Shown here: positions 34,570 to 46,014 of the stretch, one piece after another
Layout: each line of letters starts with the position of its first letter
Position numbering within the stretch: the first letter of the stretch is position 1
Source of the DNA: Kingdonia uniflora
Lineage: Eukaryota; Streptophyta; Magnoliopsida; Ranunculales; Circaeasteraceae
Length of the DNA: 64,000 nucleotides
Reading direction: 5' to 3'
Assembly: GCA_014058105.1 (NCBI GenBank)
Contig: JACGCM010000669.1
Span: 558,001 to 622,000 of the forward strand
Notes under the pieces: model-generated
The model's database searches: none
What the model was told of the DNA's origin: nothing
Seen by the model: only the letters and a program-made list of their open reading frames with translations
Program-made: the position numbers and the translations under genes

Positions 34570-34844
34570 AAAATTAAGATATTTTATTTATCCTTTGTAT
34601 CAGCCATAAAATCATTTGTATTCTTATTTCTTATTATATATTTGCTTTGATCTTCTCTGTCATATTGTCATTTTATTTTGACATTTTCTGAATTGTATAA
34701 TATTCTTAGAAAAATGATTTTCTATTTCAATTAGATTTTGACTTAACCTTCAACACTATCACTCATTATTCAATACAAACAAAAGAAAAACCTTTAACAC
34801 TTGCTCACTTTTCAACCCTATCACTCATCACTTATCATAATCAA

Positions 34845-35075
34845 ATGGAAAACCTGCCAGAGATGCAGTCACAAGTATGTTGGTGTGGTAAATTTTCTAA
34901 AGTACGTCGCTCGCGTACTGACTGTAACCCTAATCGCTAGTATTGTGGTCTTACTTGCAGACTTTCTAAATCACCCTATAGGAGATTCTACTATTGTCCT
35001 GAAAATCATTGTGAGTCCAAAATGTGGTTTCAAAAAGCGAATACATCTCATGTTCCTAGGGTGGGAATCAAGTAA
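34845..35075 (+). pseudogene. GRF-type zinc finger protein relic
   Basis: The frame from ATG 34845 reads MENLPEMQSQVCWCGKFSK, then RTDCNPNR and, after an in-frame TAG at 34905 and an extra dozen codons, RRFYYCPENHCESKMWF. The order C-x-C-G, T-x2-NP-x-R, RFYYCP, C...W is that of the GRF zinc finger (zf-GRF), a DNA/RNA-binding module. The extra codons between NPNR and RRFYYCP are not part of the standard fold and include a CTTACTTGCAG that looks like an intron end, so a short exon-intron change or insertion is possible. It then stops at 35073. Confidence 0.65.
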
Positions 35076-35215
35076 TACAGAGCCCTCAACTTATGAATAG
35101 GGGAGAAATGAAATACTGGCAAATATCAAAAATAAAATTTACACACATCTAAAAATATTTGACGTAAGAACTGAGATGCTTCATGATTTCATCAGTAAGT
35201 TAGAAAAACTAGACA

Positions 35216-35587
35216 TTAACAATGATTGAAGTGAAAGTAGTATGTAATATGTGCTTTAGCTTGAAACTGGATGTCTAAACAAATGGCAATACTTGTCCTG
35301 ACCAATGGCAATAACTGGTAAATGTCTAATGACAAATAAACATAATACAAATGATAATTTACCCCGTACAAATACACTTGCTGAGAATAGAAAAAAAATT
35401 TAAATCTATTTGCCACCTTCAAAAAGGACAACCTTTCTTCAATTATTTCGAACCTCTCATCCAGAGCTTCACTAACGTCAACAATGCAGTCAACCTTCCA
35501 AACAAGGTTTGAAAAACCTGAAGCCATACTATCTCCAATGTCTTCTACAGCGGATTGAAGCTTACAAAGAAAATTACAGACCCTCAT
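35216..35587 (-). pseudogene. Coiled-coil-like ORF, unknown
   Basis: The minus frame from ATG 35587 reads MRVCNFLCKLQSAVEDIGD, then VWKVDCIVDVSEALDERFEI and EERLSFLKVAN, an amphipathic heptad-like segment of about 60 residues. After that it runs into low-complexity sequence with ACAAATGA words. It resembles the C-terminal coil regions of transposon-borne plant genes but has no diagnostic motif. Confidence 0.4.
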
Positions 35588-36449
35588 GGAAAAGTTATCA
35601 TTAGTATGCTCCTCAATTGTATGTTTGTCCTCTACTGGTAGGGTTTCAGCCTCCTACTGTGGTGGCTGGTTGCAATGATGATGTGGTCGGTGTCTAGGGT
35701 GGCATTACTCCCCTTCAGTGCTCCTATAAAAAAAATGATCTGATAATAATCAAAATCTAGTTTTGTAAAAGTAATTATAAGTCGAGTGTCGTTCAGTTCC
35801 GAACATATCAGAAAGTGGTTTTTCATATGCTTTAAAGGCCTAAAATATTATGAAGTTTGAATAGCAAATCTAGGGATTGAAATTCACCCCAAATAATACT
35901 AGGTATATAAAATATATATAAATTTACCCAAAGTTTGAAAAATGCATTTTAAAACCTTAAGTCAAAATTAGTTCGTCTTTTAACAAAATTCCTTATTAAA
36001 CTACACCAAATACATAAATCTCAAATGTGTAAGACTACGGATTGTGAAAGTACACAATGGCTAACTAAAACCCGTGAATCTCTTGAAATTTGGGTATTTG
36101 GTGTGAATAACATGAGAGCTTTTTATAATAATTAAATTATAATTTAGTCATAAAATTTGGTCTATCTCACTTGGACATATTTTATAAGATAAAGTTCGTC
36201 AAAGGTCATAATAGTGGTTACCTGTATAGTTATTCGTCTAAGTTAAAAAAAATTGACTTTGAATTTGTGGGTAGGCCATAGAATGACCACCTTGTATGGG
36301 TAGGGGGCAACTGTATACAGGTTCCAGATGAACCAGTGTATATTCTGAACCATTTGTATTATAATCTGAGAAAGTAACATTTGTCAACTTTGACCAACCA
36401 TCATCATGTCTTTGAGCTGCTAACCATGTTATTGTTTCTTGTTTGTCAG
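35588..36449. other. Spacer; expected left LTR of the Tat-like element is not found
   Basis: No LTR-like sequence matching 45430-46014 is visible here. The end at 36449 reads TTTGTCAG, a good 3' splice acceptor for the plus-strand gene that follows. A 72-codon minus frame at 36456-36238 has no known motif. Confidence 0.5.
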
Positions 36450-39400
36450 GTCCCAATCCTATATCGCTGCCTGATAATACCAGCTTGTTTGACTATGTAG
36501 CTCATGAACAGGGCAAGCTGAAGCAAGTACTGGGTGAGTTAGGTATCCGAAGGGATAAGAGGGTAGATTCTATAGTGCCCAATGTTCAACGAGCTCACAA
36601 AAATCGAGTTATGGCTAAAAAGAAGAAGGTTTGTTTGTTTGTAGATGATGTCACTAGTATTTTTTTGCCTGCGCTAGAAAATATGATGGAGGTCAAGAAA
36701 GTCAGTTCTGGAAGTCCCCGGTTCTATTGTGGGTATAGTCCCAGATAAGGAGGTTGTTAAACCTACTGTTGGGGATGTAGTGGAGGAGCAGGTGGTGAGT
36801 GAGGTCACTTCTACAAATTTGGGTTTGCTTAAAGGGAAGCGGCATGAAGGTGAAGAAAGTAATCGCACTAATGCCAAAGCTACGGCCAAGATGAGATAAT
36901 TGGAGCATAAATACTATACTATGACGGGGACATATCCGTATCAGCTCAACAACGTGTTTTAGGGGCAAACTTTTGTGTTATGTAATGAAATCTTGTTTGT
37001 ATTGTATTGGACTATGATCTGCTGTACTAAATTTGTATGTTGTGTGCTGATAGCTCTCGATGCTGATGACGGGGGCAACGAAATTTATTGAGAAGAGGAA
37101 CCAGAAGTTCGGAGAGCTTACTCTTAGGCTGGATGCTCAATTGGCTCAAATGAAGGAGCTTGAAGCGAAGCTTGAGATAGAAAAATAGAAGAGTCTGGAA
37201 GATGCAAAGGCTGCTGAAGAGCGGTATACAGAGCTGTCTAAGCATGATGAGGTTATGTCACGGGCATGCGATGCATTGCGGGTGGAAAGAAATTTCTTTG
37301 TTCAATCTTTTTATAGCTTTGAGTTGACTGTTGCTGATGTAAAGCTGGACCAAACTGACAAATACAATAAGATAGTCTTTCCTTCAGATGTAGAAGATGA
37401 AGTGGTGACTGATGTTGTTGCTCCAGCCGATGTATCTTTGATACCAACTAAACCAGCTGTAGCTGCTGTCAAGAAAGTGGATCATCCATCTGAGGTAGAG
37501 ATCACCAATAATCTTTAACCAATCTGTGGTTTTCTATTTTAAACTATGTTGTTTATTTGACTTTGATGGGATTATATTTAGTATGGTCGTAAAATTGTTT
37601 AAGTTTGATAAACGCTTTAATATGCTCTTCTTGAATGTTTATATGATAAAAAGAATATTTGTAATCTATTTAGGAGGTAGAGCGGTTGAAAAAAATTATT
37701 TCCGACCTGGAGAGATTGTTGGGTAGAGCTAGGGATTCGGTGGCTCGTGTTCGACAAGTATTAAATAAAACTGAGTTTGAAAGAAGGCAGTTTAAGTCTA
37801 ACTCAGAGAAAATTTTTAAAGAATTATATGACCTCCATTGTAGATATGCTAAGATAAAAATAGAAAAGGATAAGGTTTTAAGAAAATAAGAGGAAAGGGG
37901 GGTGTTAGTACGAAAACTGAGATAGTTGACCTGTTTTAGTAATCCGAGTGATAAGGCTAGGTATCAAAAACTATTGGTAACTCTGATATTATACTTTGAG
38001 GCCAAAGTAGATAGTGAACGGGGTTTAAGATAAGCTTATGTAGAGCTTTTAAAGGAAAAGGGTATCGTACCTAACCATGCTCGAGTTATGTTTCTAACTC
38101 AAGAAGCACATAATCGTCATAGTGTAGAGGTGAAAAAATGTTCAGCTCGAGCTGGGGTGTCCATTATATGGAGTGACGTAGGACCGGAGGGCAATGAGGA
38201 TTGTGTTTTTCAGGATAAGGAAATAACAAATAGAGGTACAACAAAAGTGAGATGGTGAGATAAAGGAGTTGCAGGATGTATTAAAGCAACATATGGAGCA
38301 AAAAATGTCTTTAGCGACTCAATTATCGAAAGAAATACCTGCCTGAAAGAAGATAGAAGGTCAAGTGAGGGCATTAGGTATTTTGCAAAAGGAAACATGC
38401 AAGCGTATGTAGAAGGCACACATGCAGTTGAAGGAGCATATGTATCTATCACGAGCAAAAATTACAGCTCGAAAGTATCATGAGTATCATATAGAAAGTG
38501 TGATTGATTTTTACGAAGGAAATCAAGCGAGGGTAGAGAATGAATTTAGGAAGTTCATAATGGATTGTGGGAGGGATTTTAATGTGGAGAACGTAAAAGC
38601 TAAAAATATGTGGTTTGCAAAAGATGAGGAGGAAAAGGTTGGGGAAAAACTCATTCCAAGATCGAGAAAAAAATCTTAGAAGAGGATGAGGAGGAGGTCG
38701 AGGGCCAGATACCCCGATTACGGAAAAAGCAATGCTTGCAGGAGGTGGTGATTTTTATAGATCCTATAGATGATCCAGTAAAGAATTTAAGGAGCTCGAG
38801 AGACAAGAGGCAGTTGTCTCATAGCTCGAAGAAGCAAAAGTAGAGTAGTTCAGTCACTTACCAAACTTGCATATGCATTAAATTTTTTGTAGGCTGTTTA
38901 GATTACAGATGAAATATGTTCTCTATGTTGACTATATTGAAAGTACTCAAATATTATGCTTTTTGAGTATACGAACTAGTATGTATGTGAATGTTAACTA
39001 TTGCTGCAGGGTGAACTAGCAGAGGTTCAGAAGCAGTGTAAAATGTTATGCATTTTAAATGAAAAAATGGAGGTGACAGTAATGGAAGAGCAAAGTATAT
39101 TGGTTCATTTAACTGAACAATTGGGAGATAAGGGGGCCGAACTGGCCATTGAGCTAAAATAGATGGGAGGATTAAAAGAAGTTATAAGGAAAAAAGATTT
39201 GTAAATTTTGGATACTTCAGGATAAATCAAACAATAAGGGATGGAGTTGACACATGCGTGAACTAAAATTGCCGAGCTATTGGTGGTGTTAAAGAAAGAA
39301 GAGGATAATGTTAAAGATTTACAATATTAGATAAATATGCTTGAAGCGAAAAGAGTTGGCGCACGAGCAGCTGTGAAGGAGGCAAATGGGCGCACCCAAA

Positions 39401-40181
39401 AATATGAAGTATTGTGGTGTGTCACCAATATGATGGTAAAAATATAGAATAGGCCTATTGAGAGTAGAACGAAATAATAAAAAAGGATTGGATCAAGATC
39501 TCTGCTTTAGAGTATTCTGTTCAAACGTTGGAGTTAGACGTTTTTGAGTGTCAATTAGAGAATAGAAAATTATATAATACAAAGGACAAATTGGAGGCTA
39601 ATCTTTTGAGAATAGAACTGAATCTTGAGGTTGAAGGTTTAAAGAAGAATTGTAATCAAGCTCGTATAGAAGAGTCAGCAAGCTTGGTGGGAAACATGGA
39701 TGAATTCTTGGCGATAATGGAAACTTATAATTATGCAACATTGAGCAAATAACTAGTGATGGAAGAACGCTGCAAAAATTTGGAAGTTATGCTGAAGGAA
39801 ACTAATGGAAAGTTGTCCGAGTTTGTTTTTCCTGAAAAGGTAAAATGTGAGGCTGGTGATGTGCATGAAATAAAGATGACGGCAGTGCTCTCCATCTTTG
39901 TGTCTGAGTTCAAGAGACTGGATGTGGAAAGAAAAACTATATATGATCGCTTGGTTGCTAATGGTAAGCAGTATGAGATGCGGTTGACACGATCTGAGTA
40001 CCTGGATCCCATGATGGAAAATATTGGTGTTCTTTCAAAGAGTAAGGTTAAAGAAGGAAACCAAATTATGACTAGAAGGTTGCTAGAGTTCATGCATCGG
40101 CGACTTCGTGGTGAAAGTTCCCGTAGTGATGTGCTGCCTGATAGCTCAAGTAACAGCTCGAGTAATAGCTCGAGTGACTAA
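36450..40181 (+). pseudogene. Multi-exon coiled-coil gene carried antisense in a Tat-like element
   Basis: This plus-strand coding sequence is opposite to the gypsy pol. Piece 1 (36450-36896): GKLKQVLGELGIRRDKRVDS, then VVKPTVGDVVEEQVVSEV after a frameshift. Piece 2 (37054-37494; acceptor GCTGATAG, donor GAG|GTAGAG): KFGELTLRLDAQLAQMKELE, SRACDALRVERNFFVQSFYS. Piece 3 (from 37674; acceptor TTATTTAG-like): KKIISDLERLLGRARDSVAR, continuing with stops to RKYHEYHIESVIDFYEGNQA and a basic end near 38840. Piece 4 (from 39011; acceptor TGCTGCAG): ELAEVQKQC, YLDPMMENIGVLSKSK, ending in a Ser/Asn run before TGA-flanked TAA at 40179. Long heptad-rich parts indicate a coiled-coil protein. Many in-frame stops show it is dead. 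Its 5' end is missing. Family not recognised. Confidence 0.68.
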
Positions 40182-40380
40182 TGATGCGTTATGACTATTA
40201 GAAGAAATTTTTCATACTATACCAATAAAAATATAGTAGACAGTGTGTAGTAAAGTTGGACAGAAAATATAATTGTTGATCTGTATATATTTGACTAACC
40301 TTAAGATGAATCAATTGTAATGTAGGAGTCTGGTAGTCATTTTGTTGAATTATTAGTCATCATGTCGTATAATTTAATAG

Positions 40381-40748
40381 AAAATCAGTTCGGCTAAAGT
40401 AATAAACGATCTGTAGTGTGATAGAAGATATGTTCGGCTAAATCAACAAATGATTTATAATGTAATAGAAGATTAATTTGGCTGAAGCAACAAACGATTT
40501 GTAATATAATATCAGTTCGGTTGAAACAACAAATGATCTGTAATAGAAGATTAGTTTGGCTAAAGTAACAAATAATCTATAATGTAATAGAAGATCAATT
40601 CGACTAAAGCATCAAATGATCTATAATAGAAGATGAGTTTGGCTGAAGCAACAAACGATCTGTAATAGAAGATCAATTTGGCTGAAGCAATAAACGATCT
40701 GTAATGTAATAGAAGATCAATTCGGCTGAAGCAACAAATGATATGTGA
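40381..40748. repeat. 39/44-bp minisatellite, about nine copies
   Basis: The consensus is AGATCAGTTCGGCTGAAGCA followed by ACAAACGATCTGTAATGTAATAG. Starts are near 40386, 40430, 40474, 40513, 40552, 40596, 40635, 40674 and 40718. Two unit lengths alternate irregularly, differing by a 5-bp GTAAT-type insertion. The block sits between the antisense gene and the integrase end, the same place as the ~155-bp repeats of the array elements. Confidence 0.88.
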
Positions 40749-40985
40749 TATTTGTAACCTGTATATAGAAGTACTTGCATGATATATTAGAAAAATACTA
40801 TAATCTAGGGTAATCGAAAAATAATCTTTCATTATGATAAGATTGACGTACAGAGAATGTTTGATAGAGTACAATATAAAATATTAAAAAGTACTCTGAT
40901 GTAGGGCGATCAAACATAAACATTTCATTGATGTAAGAGCGACATACAAGATGGTAGATTTATAAGAAAAGTACACTGTGATAGA

Positions 40986-43900
40986 TTAATATCTTCGATA
41001 TAGCTTCAATCTCCTAGTGTTCCAAGGATTAGGTACTCGTTCCCCATATTTGATGGCGAGGTCATAAGAACTAAGTCCACTTTTTCCAACAAGGATAAAA
41101 GGTCTTTCCCAATTTTCTGTGAGTTTTCCAGCATTGACTTCCTTTTTATGCTTTGGGATCTCTCGAAGGATGAGATCTTTAATTTCAAACTATCGATGAT
41201 GAACTCATTTATTATAGGATTTAATAAGAGCCTCAGGATATCTTCTTTAGTTCATGATTGCGTGATTTTTTGTTCTTTGATCTAAGTCGTGTTACATGCC
41301 AACTAGAATTCTTTCTCATCATCTATCATGGTATGGTCACACAATAGGTGATGATATTAAGTAGGGATGATTGCTTCAGTACCGTATGCAGCCAGGAATG
41401 AGGTATAACCAGTCGATACTCGAGGCATTGTTCGATACGCACATATTACATGTGGTAGTTCTTTTACCCAATTGCCCTTCTTCTCTATCAAGCATTTTTT
41501 GATTCCGTCGATGATAGTTTAATTAGTGATTTCGGCCTGACCATTTCCTTATGGGTAATATGGATTTGAAGGAGAGTAGATGATATTATGCAGGTTGAGG
41601 AACTCAACGAATCTGGAACCAACAAACAAAGGTCTATTGTCGATTCTGATAAGATGGCGGTAGATAAACCATATTATGATGGTTTCCCTTATAAACTTGA
41701 TAACTTCATCTTCATGTGTCCGACACAAAGGAACTGCTTCCACCCATTTCGTGAAGTAATCCGTTACTACGAGGAGGTACTTCCTTTTCCCTAGTACAGT
41801 GGGGAACTCTTCTACGAGGTCGAGGGCCCATCTTTTGAATGGCAAGAAAACTTTGCTAGAATGGAGTTCCAAAGCTGGAGCCCAAATTTTTGGTCTGTGT
41901 CATTGGCAGACATCACACTTGCGTACATATTCGATGGCTTGGATTTTCATTTTTGGCCAAAAGAATCCTTGTGTAAGAGCTCAGTTTGTAAAAGATCATC
42001 TTACTATATGGGATCTACAAGTACCTTTATGAAGTTCATACAAAAATTCTTGAGCCTCTTTATCTGATAAATATTACAGATAGGGTTCTGTTACTGACAA
42101 TTTATATAGGAAATTATTAGCAACGACGTATCGCTTAGCATTATCAAGCACGCATCTTTTTTCGGCAAGATCTGTAGGTAGTTCACTATCAAACTTATTT
42201 TAGGACCGATATATGTTAGGAAAGGTCATCTCCAATTGTCTACATCCTCTTTACCACCCCAGTATTAACAGAATTTAAACTGATGATGTAAATGTTGGTG
42301 GTAGATATTACTTCGATCTTCAAATATCGAGCCTCTATTTCTAGGACTCCCGCCAGATATGCAAGGGAATCAAAATGTTTATTTTCTCTACGATGCAATC
42401 ATTTGATGGTAGCTTTCTTGAATCTACTCATCCTGTCGGTTACTACTGCCGCGTAATCGATCATTTTTCTATTTTTCTAAAACTTGTCTGTGTAATGGTT
42501 TACTACGAGTAAAGAGTCCGTATAGACAGATAGCTCAGGAACTCCAATTTCTAAAGCCATATCCAGACTGCAGATTAGTGCCTTATATTTTGTCTCATTG
42601 TTGGTGGCTTCAAAGTTGAGTCTGATTGCTTTTTAAATTCTATCATTGAAAGGCGTGATAAGAACAATGCCAATGCCTAACCTTGCAAGTCCGACAGAAC
42701 CATCAGTGAGAAGGCGCTAACCTTTCTTGGATATCCAATCCGACTTTTCCTTAAACTGTTCTTCATTGATCTTTATACTATCTTCTTCCCAGTCAGGATC
42801 ATCTACTGGGAAGTCTGCAAGGAAATCTGCTACTGTTTGGCCTTTTTTGGAATGTCATGGTTCGAAATGTATATCGTACTCCCCAAGGGTTACCGACCAT
42901 TGTTAAACTCGTCTGAATTTCTCGCCCTTGGAAAAGATTTTGCACAAAGGACAATTTGTCATTACTCGAGCTGAGTGAGCTTAAAAATATTGTTTTAACT
43001 TCTGCGATGTATACACGAGAGCTAATAATTGTTTCTCGATCTTAGTATATCGTGATTCTGCTGGAGTGAGAGTTTTCATGATAAAGTAGACAGATTTCTC
43101 CATCTTCTCGTCGAGTCGAATGAGGACAGAACTCAATGACTTATCAATAATGGTAAGATTGATGGTAAGTTCTTCTCCTTCCTTTGGTGTACTTATTACT
43201 TGTGGCTTTACCAAATAGCGTTTGAGTTCCTGGAATGCTGCTTCACATTCAGCTGCCCATTCAATCTCATGATCTTTTTTAGGTTTCTTTATCTTTATCC
43301 CATCACATAGTAGGCCGAATAACTATTGACACTGATTTGAAGACTTGGAGAAAAATTATTGATTGCTGCTATCTTGCCAGCGAGCCTCTGTACATTTTTC
43401 TTTGTCTTTGGTGAAGGCATAGACAATAGTGCACGAATATGATCTGGGTCAGCCTCTATGCCTTGCTTGCTAATCAAATATCCCAAGAATTTTTTTGAGT
43501 AGACTCTGAATTGGCACTTGTCAGGATTGAGTCTCATTTTGTAAAAACAAAGGATATTGAAAGTCATATTCAAATCAGCGTGATGATTCTCCTTCTTGAA
43601 ACTTTTACACAACATGTCATCAATATAAACTTCCATCGTTTTTTCGAGATGGTCTTTGAACATCTGTGTCATTAATCTTTGATAAATATCTCCTATATTC
43701 TAAAGTATGAAAGACATGACTTTGTAGCAATACAAACCATATTCTGTAATAAAAGCCTATTTATCCTGATCTTCGGATAACAGAGGTATCTGGTTGTTTC
43801 CTGATGCGGCGTCCATCATGGATAAAAGTTTGTACCCTGCGGTAGAATCAAGAAGATTATTGACGATAGGAAGTGGATAATTATCTTTCAGAGTATGTTT

Positions 43901-45357
43901 ATTGAGGTTCGTAAAATCTACGCAGACTCTAATTTTTCTATTTTTCTTCGACACTGCGACAATGTTCAAGATCCATTCTGGGTAGTTGGCTCTCCGGATA
44001 AAACCAACTTCAATGAGTTTATCAATCTTTTTGTTGACTTCTTCTCGGAGTCCTGGTGCTAAATTTCTCTATTTCGCTTGACTGCCTCAGTTTTGTCTTT
44101 TAAATTAAACTTATGGAATGCCAAATTGGGATCAATGTCTGGCATTTCAAAAAATATCGAAGCAAAAACATCACTGTTGTCTTTAAGAAATTGAATGAGA
44201 GTATTGCGATCTATTGTGGGCAAAAAAATGCCAATGCAGGTGCCTCTTTTTTTTCCACTGATCACGATATACTTGGTAGGTTCTGCACTTGGCAGCTCGT
44301 GTTCAGTAAAGTTTTCTGTAATGTTCCCTGTGGTTTTTTGTAATTGTTATACGAGCTATGGTATGGATGGTTATGTCATAGTGGAAACATAATTGTCACA
44401 AGCTCGGGCTAGCTTTTGGCTACCTTTGATCTCGAGCACACTCCAAGAATTTCTTAGTAAACATTTCGAGCTTCTCCCCTAATACTTGCTTAAGGCAGAA
44501 TAAAGAATATAGATTTTCCTTTTTAACTCTGTTGTGAGAATAGTTCTTGACAAAAAATTCTCGCAATTCTTCAAAAGTTGTAATGGATCCTTCTAGTAGT
44601 AAATGGAACCATCGCAAAGGTTCACCAAATATACTGGTAGAAAAGAGCAGGCATAGAATATCGTTGGATGTAGAATGTAGGCCGAGAGCATCCTAAAATT
44701 CTTGAACGTGCTCCACTGGATCATTTTATTTGTACTTTCAGAGTTTTGGCATGTAGAAATTGGTAGGAACTTCGCCATTTAATAATTCTTGGGCAATCAG
44801 ACATTTTTGAAACCTGTTGTGAATGCCTTTAGTGGCTTGAACTTGGGCATCAAACAATTCTTTGATACATTTTTCAACATGTTCCTGAGTCACGTATTGA
44901 TGAGCTATAACAGTCAGTCGCGGGACGCATCCTTCTCGAGGGTTTTGGTCCTCACTTCCTTTACTTAATTGATCACGTGTTGCAATACAAACTCTTCCTC
45001 AGAGTGGCTCTTCTACTTGTCTGACTACTTCAAGTCCTCCATCAACTTCTTGGTGAACTTCCTGTACAAGAGCAGGCTCCCCCCATGTTGGTTATGAGCT
45101 TCACCTCCCAGATTGCTTGCATGAGGTCCTATCCTATCAAAAACGGTGACCCGTGAAGTAGTTGGTAACACGCCTTTGTTCTTCATAGTTGTGATCTGTT
45201 GATTCTACAAAACTTTTAGCTCATCTTGTACGCTTTCCAGCTACTGCTCCAGGGTGGCTCGCCCTTCGGTTTTGGAGTTCAGATTAGCCCGCACTTCGGC
45301 TAATACAACGTTTCCTTCTCCTAGAGATATCGGTATACTCCTGTCTAGAAGTGTCAT
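40986..45357 (-). pseudogene. Tat-like Ty3/gypsy gag-pol, nearly complete order
   Basis: gag starts at ATG 45357 (MTLLDRSIPISLGEGNVVLA, then ANLNSKTEGRATLEQ). The capsid-like core at 44617-44420 has MRWFHLLLEGSITTFEELRE. RT spans about 44265-43295 with VCVDFTNLNKHTLKDNYPLP and an intact YIDDM box. RNase H is at 43214-42980 (MKTLTPAESRYTKIEKQLLA). A linker, then the second, archaeal-type RNase H, is at about 42690-42350 (FEATNNETKYKALI, YTDSLLVVNHY). Integrase has the HKGTC...CDVCQ finger, RWALDLV, RIDNRPLF (usually DNGPQF) and GNGQAEITN, so all three acidic residues are visible. It ends RRLKLYRRY-stop at 40986. Stops and frameshifts in gag, RNase H and integrase make it inactive. It is the longer relative of the array units and shows what they lack. 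Confidence 0.9.
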
Positions 45358-45410
45358 GTTGTAGAGAGATAATCAGCTATTTTGTAAGACAATGAGTTTG
45401 AGAACTATGT

Positions 45411-45429
45411 TCATACAGACGATGCCAAA
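45411..45429 (-). promoter_or_regulatory. Primer-binding site of the Tat-like element
   Basis: The minus strand reads TTTGGCATCGTCTGTATGA straight after the LTR end, a variant of the TGGCGYCGTCTGTGGGA-type site of this group. Confidence 0.8.
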
Positions 45430-46014
45430 TGTAATAGCCTAATTTGGTGATCTAAACTTAGTCTTTACACCAAAGATACTCAGAACGCTAATGAATAGTG
45501 AATAATTGCAGACACAAAAGTTTAGCGTGGAAAATTTTTGAATAGGTTAAAAACTACGACCTCCCTTGAGGATTTAAGAAAGAGAGAGAGAGAGTGAGAG
45601 AGATCTTATTGAGAATTTCTAGCTATAACAAAGGATGTTTTGAATATTTGAGTATAAAGTGTTAGAGCTAGGATTCATCCGTCCTCCATCTGGAATTCTC
45701 TGGTCTTATTTATAGGTCTTATAATATGACCGTTTGATGACCATTATAATCCTTAATGATGGACATTACAATATATATTTGATAAAATTTGATTTGATTA
45801 TGTAACGGCCTGATCTTGCTATTTTGTAACGGTTCTATTGATGATTGATCATTTGTTGGCTCGAACTGTTGATGTAAAGATTGAAAATGATGACTAGAGC
45901 TCTCTGTAACTGTAACGTGTTATACATTGTGCCACGTGTCTGTTAATGAGGTCGAGTGGTAGTATGGCGGTCAAAGATGAAGCATGAGTCTAAGATGCGG
46001 AATAAGCCACTACA
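45430..46014 (-). repeat. 5' LTR of the Tat-like element
   Basis: 585 bp on the plus strand as TGTAATAGCC...GCCACTACA; on the minus strand it starts TGTAGTGGC. It has a TATA-type box TATAAATA on the minus strand at 45707-45714 and a (GA)n tract at about 45581-45604. The ends resemble those of the array LTRs (TGTAATGGCC). The outer flank CTTTG at 46015 could be half of a target duplication, but no second LTR was found to compare. Confidence 0.85.

Noticed and set aside
34801..35100. 99-codon frame over the GRF zinc finger
   Set aside because: Another frame over the same bases carries the conserved C-x-C-G ... RFYYCP pattern; this one has no family features.
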